Assembly (NCBI GenBank): GCA_034422115.1
Contig: DAOUJW010000017.1
Span: 62,001-126,000, forward strand
DNA from: DAOUJW01 sp034422115
Lineage (GTDB): Bacteria; Chloroflexota; Dehalococcoidia; Lucifugimonadales; UBA2985
Length of the DNA stretch: 64,000 nt
Direction: 5' to 3'
The notes beneath the pieces are model-generated. The model made no database searches, was not told the DNA's origin, and saw nothing but the letters and a program-made list of their open reading frames with translations. The translations under genes and the position numbers were made by a program. Below, piece after piece: positions 59,500 through 64,000 of this stretch (the first letter of the stretch is position 1; every line of letters starts with the position of its first letter).

Positions 59500-60875
59500 T
59501 ATCTGCTGTCTGAAGGTTGACTGCCAATGGGCAGCTCGAACGTGAAGCGACTGCCCCGGCCCGGCTCGCTCTCCGCGTAGATAACGCCTCCGTGGGCCTC
59601 GACAAGCTGCCTGGCGATGGTCAGTCCCAGGCCCGCGCCGCCCGTGGCCCTGGCTCTGGACGGGTCCACCCTGTAGAACCGCTCGAAGACCAGCGGCAGG
59701 TCGTCTGCGGGGATGCCGTTGCCTGTGTCAGACACCGTTACCTGCGCCGTCCCAGCGTTCGTCACCTCAGCTGTTACGCTGACACGTCCGCTCTCCGGCG
59801 TGTGGCTGATGGCGTTCTCCAGCAGGTTGCCCACCACCTGGGCTATGCGAGTCCTGTCCATTGGCACAAGTGGAAGGTCCGCAGAGGTGTCCAGGGACAG
59901 GGAAACGCTCTTGGCCTCCGCCCGGGGCCGGACGGCCTCGATGGACTTGCTGAGCGCCTGCTCCAGGGAGTCAGGCTCAATGTTGAGGCGCAGGGCCCCG
60001 GCGTCCGCCAGCGCCAGCAGCCGCAGGTCTTCCACCAGGAGCGTCAGGTGGAGCACCTGCTGGTGAATGGTGTCGATGGTGGCGTTGTCGGGCTGCAAAA
60101 GCCCGTCCCGCACGGCCTCCAGGTAGCCCTGGATGTTGGAGAGGGGAGTCCTCAGCTCGTGGGCCACGTCCGCCATCAGGCTGCGGCGCTGCTGCTCCGC
60201 CTTCTCCAGGTCCTCCGCCATTGAGTTGAAGGTGCGGCCCAGGTCTGCGATCTCATCCCTGCCCTGAGTGGACACCCTCTGGGAGAGGTCTCCCTGTCCC
60301 AACAGCCTCGCCGTCGAGCCAAGGGCCCTAGTGGGCGCGAGGACCCGTCGGGAAAACAGCGACACCAGCAGAACGCCCGCGACGCCCGCGGCCAGGCCCG
60401 TCCACAGCAGTGAGCGGTTCAGGGCGGACGCCAGAATCGATACCGACGGCTCCGGGACTTCCAGGGGCGCAACGTTGGGGGCCAGCGCCACGGTGCCGAC
60501 CTCCCGCCCGCTGCTCAGAAGCGGCAGGTTGTACTTCTCCTTCATGGCGGCCACGTCACCGGGGTCGGAGGCGTCCCGCGAGTCGGCTATAACGTCTCCG
60601 CTTGAGTCCTTGACCACAATGCGCACGCCGTAGAGGTCACTGGCCTGCTCAACGGCCGGCTGCAGCCCCCCCCACCCCCTGCTGGCGGCGTAGTACTTGG
60701 TTATCATCTGCTCTATGCGAGCGGCCTTGGCCTCCTCAACGTCCCTCTCAAACTGCTCCGTGGCCTGCTTTGCCGTGTAGCTCACGTACATGCTTACGCT
60801 GGCCAGGGCCAGGGTGAGCACCAGGGCGAAGGCCGCTATCAGGCGAAACTGTAGGCTGAATAACCAGCTAGACAT
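59499..60875 (-). CDS. Sensor histidine kinase
   Basis: 458 residues from the ATG at 60875 (MSSWLFSLQF); the frame runs further upstream through the response regulator gene. Two membrane helices (LIAAFALVLTLALASVSMYV, and LLWTGLAAGVAGVLLVSLFS) bracket an extracytoplasmic sensor domain of about 140 residues. Then come a HAMP domain (RRVLAPTRALGSTARLLGQG), HisKA with the phosphorylated His in DVAHELRTPLSNI, and HATPase boxes (LLENAISHTPESG, DTGNGIPADDLPLVFERF, GGAGLGLTIARQLVEAHGG). It overlaps the regulator gene by eight bases. The sensed signal is unknown; envelope stress is inferred from operon partners. Confidence 0.93.
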   Translation of the reverse strand: MSSWLFSLQFRLIAAFALVLTLALASVSMYVSYTAKQATEQFERDVEEAKAARIEQMITKYYAASRGWGGLQPAVEQASDLYGVRIVVKDSSGDVIADSRDASDPGDVAAMKEKYNLPLLSSGREVGTVALAPNVAPLEVPEPSVSILASALNRSLLWTGLAAGVAGVLLVSLFSRRVLAPTRALGSTARLLGQGDLSQRVSTQGRDEIADLGRTFNSMAEDLEKAEQQRRSLMADVAHELRTPLSNIQGYLEAVRDGLLQPDNATIDTIHQQVLHLTLLVEDLRLLALADAGALRLNIEPDSLEQALSKSIEAVRPRAEAKSVSLSLDTSADLPLVPMDRTRIAQVVGNLLENAISHTPESGRVSVTAEVTNAGTAQVTVSDTGNGIPADDLPLVFERFYRVDPSRARATGGAGLGLTIARQLVEAHGGVIYAESEPGRGSRFTFELPIGSQPSDSR

Positions 60876-61557
60876 TGCCGAACTTGTACCCCACTCCGTA
60901 CACGGTGTGGATGTAGCCGGAGCCGTCGCTGCTTGCGCCGAGCTTGCGGCGGAGGTTGGATACGTGGGCGTCGACGGTACGGTCAAAGCCGTCGAAGTCG
61001 TAGCCGAAGACCCGGTCAATGATCTGCTCGCGGGTGAAGATCCTGCCGGGCTCCCGAATCAGCATGACCAGCATTCGGAACTCCGTGGGTGTGAGGGTGA
61101 CCTGCTTCTCGTTGGCGTAGACGGCGCGCAGCCTCATGTCGACCCTGACGTCGCCGTAGGCTAGCTCTGCGGGGCCCTGCTGAAGGTCGTCCCGGGCCGT
61201 GCGGCGAAGGACGGCCCGCACCCTGGCGGCAAGCTCCCTGGGGCTGAAGGGCTTGGTGATGTAGTCGTCCGCGCCCAGGTCAAGCCCCTCAAGGCGGTCC
61301 TCCTCCTCCACGCGGGCGGTGAGCATCACCACCGGGACCTCAGACTCATCCCTCAGGGCGCGGCACACCTCCGTGCCGTCCATGCCGGGGAGCATGAGGT
61401 CAAGCACCACAAGGTCGGGGCGGGCCTCACGGGCAAGGCGCAGGCCCTCCGCTCCGTCCTGGCTCTTCAGCACCTTGTGCCCGTCGCGGCGCAGGTAAAG
61501 CTCCACTATCTCCAGTGTGTTTGGGTCGTCTTCTACGATGAGTATGGTGCTGGGCAT
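60868..61557 (-). CDS. OmpR/PhoB-family response regulator
   Basis: 229 residues. The receiver domain has ILIVEDDPNTLEIVELYL, the phosphorylation Asp in LVVLDLMLPGMDG (near residue 52), MLTARVEEED and YITKPFSPREL. The winged-helix DNA-binding domain has VTLTPTEFRMLVMLIREPGR, RVFGYDFDGFDRTVDAHVSN and the C-terminal HTVYGVGYKF. Such regulators bind direct repeats; a candidate is upstream of the operon (62230-62262) and before the zinc-ribbon gene (54808-54840). Confidence 0.95.
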   Translation of the reverse strand: MPSTILIVEDDPNTLEIVELYLRRDGHKVLKSQDGAEGLRLAREARPDLVVLDLMLPGMDGTEVCRALRDESEVPVVMLTARVEEEDRLEGLDLGADDYITKPFSPRELAARVRAVLRRTARDDLQQGPAELAYGDVRVDMRLRAVYANEKQVTLTPTEFRMLVMLIREPGRIFTREQIIDRVFGYDFDGFDRTVDAHVSNLRRKLGASSDGSGYIHTVYGVGYKFGNV

Positions 61558-61650
61558 GTTCTTTGAGCTTGAAGGATTTGATGCTTGCCATCCAGGGGGA
61601 GCGGGGCGGGTGCCCCGTCCCCCTGCTGGCTTCCTTTAATGCGATAGCGT

Positions 61651-62196
61651 TCAGGCCTGGTCCATGTCTAGCGTGGTCTTTGACGAATCGTTGTCCTTCT
61701 GGCAGAAGCCCTTGTAGTGTCCACCCCCGTGATGGCCCCAGCGCTTGCCGCCATCAAAGATACCTGTTGGCCTGGACTCCAGCCACTCCCGGTACTCCGT
61801 GTACGAGTCGGCCTGCTCCTGGGTGATTTTCCCACTCTCCACCAGGCCGTCCAGGTCATCTGCGTCTATCTTCCACCGCATGAAGCCCTTGAAAGCGCCC
61901 TCCGGCCTCTCCTCCACCCACGCCTTGTACTCGTCGGCCTGCTCCTGGGTTATCTTGCCGCTCTCCACCATGGCGTCCAGCTTCTCCTGGAGCCACTCGT
62001 CTCTAAGCTCCGTCCGGGCCTGCTTCATGGCGTCCTGGACCTGGGACGACTCAAGACCCAGGATGGACGCAACTCTCTCTGCGAACTTCCCCTTGCGCGA
62101 GTCCGTATCGTCGCTCTGCGCCAGCGCTGCGCCCCCGGTTAGCGCGAGCGCCAGCGCTCCGACTATCAGGGCAACGGTAATCAATCCCTTTCTCAT
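61651..62196 (-). CDS. Secreted DUF2680-type protein
   Basis: The start is taken as the ATG at 62196 after AAAGGAG; a TTG two codons earlier is possible. 181 residues with a signal peptide (GLITVALIVGALALALTGGA, cleavage after AQS or close). Two repeats of about 40 residues share the GKITQEQADxYxxW motif (MVESGKITQEQADEYKAWVE and LVESGKITQEQADSYTEYRE), typical of DUF2680. A C-terminal His/Gly stretch (GHHGGGHYKG) may bind metal. It is first in the operon with the response regulator, kinase and HtrA-type protease, with 93 nt to the next gene. It may be a periplasmic modulator of the sensor, in the manner of CpxP. That is a guess. Confidence 0.82.
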   Translation of the reverse strand: MRKGLITVALIVGALALALTGGAALAQSDDTDSRKGKFAERVASILGLESSQVQDAMKQARTELRDEWLQEKLDAMVESGKITQEQADEYKAWVEERPEGAFKGFMRWKIDADDLDGLVESGKITQEQADSYTEYREWLESRPTGIFDGGKRWGHHGGGHYKGFCQKDNDSSKTTLDMDQA

Positions 62197-62229
62197 AGGC
62201 AAATGCTCCTTTCTCCTTCCGATACGCTA

Positions 62230-62262
62230 GTTATAGCAACATATCTTGAAGAGAGTTTGAAG
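62230..62262 (-). promoter_or_regulatory. Promoter element of the DUF2680/two-component operon
   Basis: On the minus strand: CTTCAAACTCTCTTCAAGAT, then ATGTTGCTATAAC. The direct repeat TTCAAACTCTC/TTCAAGA precedes the -10 TATAAC by the same distance as in the copy upstream of the zinc-ribbon gene (54808-54840). No -35 is present, which fits an activator-dependent promoter of the PhoB type. Autoregulation is inferred. Confidence 0.6.
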
Positions 62263-62271
62263 GAGCTCCGC

Positions 62272-63555
62272 CTAGACCCCTGCCAGGGCGGTCTCCGCCG
62301 CTTCCAGGGTCATGTCGATGTCCTCAGCCGTGTGAGCGGTGGATACAAAGGCGGCCTCAAAGGGCGAAGGGGCCAGGTACACCCCGGCCTCCAGCATCCG
62401 GTGGAAGAAGGCGGCGTACCGCTCCCTGTCGCTGGCGGCGACGGAGTCCCAGCCCTCCACCGGCCCGCCGTTGAAGAAGGCCGTCAGTATCGACCCAACG
62501 CGGTTGACGGTAAGGGGGACATCCGCCTTTTGCGCGGCCGCTGCCAGGCCGCCGACAAGCCGCGCCGACGCCGCCTCAAGCCCTTCGTATGTGCCCGGCG
62601 CTTTCAAGGCCTTGAGTGTGGCTATGCCCGCCGCCACCGCAAGGGGGTTGCCGGAGAGGGTGCCTGCCTGGTACATACCGCCTAGGGGCGCGACCACCTC
62701 CATGACCTCACGCCTTCCGCCGTAGGCCCCCACCGGCAGCCCGCCGCCGATGATCTTCCCAAGGCACGTGAGGTCGGGGGTTATACCATACAGAGTCTGC
62801 GCGCCGCCGTAGCCGACCCTGAAACCCGTAATCACCTCGTCGAAGATGAGCAGGGCGCCGTGGACGCCTGTGATTTGGCGCAGGGCGTCCAGGAAGCCGG
62901 TAGCCGGGGGCACGACGCCCATGTTGGCCGCCACCGGCTCCAGGATGACCGCCGCTATCTCTCCCGGATGGGAGTCAAAAAGAGTTTGCACTGAGGTAAT
63001 GTCGTTGTAGTCGGCTACCAGGGTCTCACGGGCGTAACCCTCCGGCACACCGGCGCTGTTGGGGATGCTGTAGGTCGCGCCGCCGGAGCCCGCCTCTACC
63101 AGCAGGCCGTCGTTGTGGCCGTGGTAGCAGCCGGCGAACTTGACTATCTTGCTGCGCCCCGTGAAGGCCCTGGCCGCGCGGATGGCGCTCATGGTCGCCT
63201 CCGTCCCGGAGTTCACCAGTCGCACCATGTCGATGGACGGGAGGGCGTCGACGATCATCCCGGCAAGCTCCACCTCACCTTCGGTCGGCGCGCCAAAGCT
63301 GAGGCCGTTTGCCAGAGCTTGCTGCACGGCCTCAACCACTGAGTCGTGGGCGTGGCCGAGAATCAGGGGGCCCCAGGAGCCAACGTAGTCCACGAACTCG
63401 TTGCCGTCGGCGTCCCAAATACGGGGACCCTTGCCACGCCGGATGAAGGGAGGAATGCCGCCAACGGACCTGAAGGAGCGGACGGGGCTGTTCACTCCGC
63501 CCGGTATGTGGCCCTGGGCCTGAGCGAACAGTTCTGATGATCGAGTTGTATCCAA
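62272..63555 (-). CDS. hemL: Glutamate-1-semialdehyde 2,1-aminomutase
   Basis: 427 residues, the usual length. Family signatures: QGHIPGGVNSPVRSFRSVGG, RLVNSGTEATMSAIRAARAF, KFAGCYHGHNDGLLVEAGSG, LLIFDEVITGFRVGYGGAQ and TCLGKIIGGGLPVGAYGG with the PLP-binding Lys (near 262). It converts glutamate-1-semialdehyde to 5-aminolevulinate in the C5 tetrapyrrole pathway. It lies 52 nt downstream of larC on the same strand. Confidence 0.97.
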   Translation of the reverse strand: MDTTRSSELFAQAQGHIPGGVNSPVRSFRSVGGIPPFIRRGKGPRIWDADGNEFVDYVGSWGPLILGHAHDSVVEAVQQALANGLSFGAPTEGEVELAGMIVDALPSIDMVRLVNSGTEATMSAIRAARAFTGRSKIVKFAGCYHGHNDGLLVEAGSGGATYSIPNSAGVPEGYARETLVADYNDITSVQTLFDSHPGEIAAVILEPVAANMGVVPPATGFLDALRQITGVHGALLIFDEVITGFRVGYGGAQTLYGITPDLTCLGKIIGGGLPVGAYGGRREVMEVVAPLGGMYQAGTLSGNPLAVAAGIATLKALKAPGTYEGLEAASARLVGGLAAAAQKADVPLTVNRVGSILTAFFNGGPVEGWDSVAASDRERYAAFFHRMLEAGVYLAPSPFEAAFVSTAHTAEDIDMTLEAAETALAGV

Positions 63556-63607
63556 TATGCGTACCTCCTGGCCGGGGAGTGGTTATCCTGCCCAGTGGGC
63601 GGCCTTC

Positions 63608-64000
63608 CTATTCAATGCCGAGGGTGGCCCTGGCGTCCCTCTCAACCATTCTGAACACCTCCTGCAGGGGCAACCCCTCACGTTGGGCAATCTCCTTGCA
63701 GTCCTCGTACTCTGGCGAGACGCCAATGACTACGTCCGCCTCTCTCTTCAGCTTCACCCTAACCGAGCCGAAGGGGGTGTCCACCGAGACTATCTCCCGC
63801 TCCGCCTCGTAGCGGTTCAGGGTCTGCACCCGCACGCCCAGAGTGGAGGTCTCCTCCATTATAGTCTTCACAAGGGTCGACTCCATGTTAGGGCGGCACA
63901 GCACGCTGAGGGTAACGGCGGGCCTGTTCTTCTTCATCTGTATGGGGCTGAACCAGGCGTCCAGCGCTCCGCGGCGCATAAGCTCCTCCTGGACGTGGCC
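63608..64000 (-). CDS. larC: Nickel-insertion protein LarC, C-terminal part
   Basis: The gene is open at the right edge: codons continue in frame to base 64000 and the N-terminus lies outside. The visible 130 residues match the LarC (DUF111) C-terminal domain. WFSPIQMKKNRPAVTLSVLC is the typical start, then LGVRVQTLNRYEAEREIVSV, FGSVRVKLKREADVVIGVSP and YEDCKEIAQREGLPLQEVFR. LarC inserts Ni into the pincer cofactor made by LarB and LarE. It connects with larE at 53712. Confidence 0.9.
   Translation of the reverse strand, partial: GHVQEELMRRGALDAWFSPIQMKKNRPAVTLSVLCRPNMESTLVKTIMEETSTLGVRVQTLNRYEAEREIVSVDTPFGSVRVKLKREADVVIGVSPEYEDCKEIAQREGLPLQEVFRMVERDARATLGIE

Overview
The window is a 64-kb piece of a GC-rich bacterial chromosome. 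No 16S or 23S rRNA is present, so the assignment is inference, but the gene content points to the Chloroflexota, most likely a SAR202-like or other Dehalococcoidia-related lineage. The pointers are seven acyl-CoA dehydrogenase paralogs, four OFA-like MFS transporters, an HspR-GrpE-DnaK operon, a solitary 5S rRNA gene and many short palindromic intergenic repeats.

Layout. 1-3.2 kb: end of pheT, three tRNAs (Met, Val, Leu), then an 830-bp unit bounded by a decayed second tRNA-Leu and carrying a toxin-antitoxin-like gene pair, then an HNH nuclease with a small membrane protein. 3.5-11.3 kb: MFS transporter, Gfo/Idh oxidoreductase, DUF998 protein, an AT-rich DUF262/HNH (GmrSD-like) gene and two peptide-type ABC permeases; their binding protein follows at 11.7-13.5 kb. 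13.6-20.4 kb: phosphodiesterase, an AT-rich HSDR_N-type nuclease, CBS protein, VIT1-like transporter, cation/Ca exchanger, enoyl-CoA hydratase and a tandem pair of unknown proteins. 20.4-30.8 kb: M16 protease, second MFS, an 18-repeat LRR lipoprotein, M42 peptidase, hicBA, a candidate structured RNA, a LicD-type protein, a Nudix hydrolase and an FrnE/DsbA-like protein with an in-frame TGA where its first active-site Cys should be (candidate selenoprotein). 31-46.7 kb: two more MFS, seven acyl-CoA dehydrogenases (five in one array), a free-standing small-RNA candidate, a PHP phosphoesterase and a collagen-like/spondin lipoprotein. 46.8-64 kb: mostly core genes: alpha/beta hydrolase, 5S rRNA, rpsA, clpC, radA, larE, hspR-grpE-dnaK, a DUF2680-response regulator-histidine kinase-HtrA operon, hemL and part of larC.

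How the genes fit together. The MFS importers, acyl-CoA dehydrogenases, enoyl-CoA hydratase, oxidoreductase and dipeptide-type ABC transporter suggest uptake and oxidation of varied, possibly recalcitrant, organic compounds. The 48-64 kb block holds translation, proteostasis and envelope-stress functions; an HspR-type operator overlaps the promoter of hspR-grpE-dnaK, and a shared promoter element links the two-component operon to a zinc-ribbon gene. larE and part of larC imply the nickel-pincer cofactor pathway.

The intergenic DNA is unusually structured. At least four short repeat families are present. One 24-nt hairpin element sits precisely inside copies of two different families, and one repeat family supplies the C-terminus of one gene and the start region of another.
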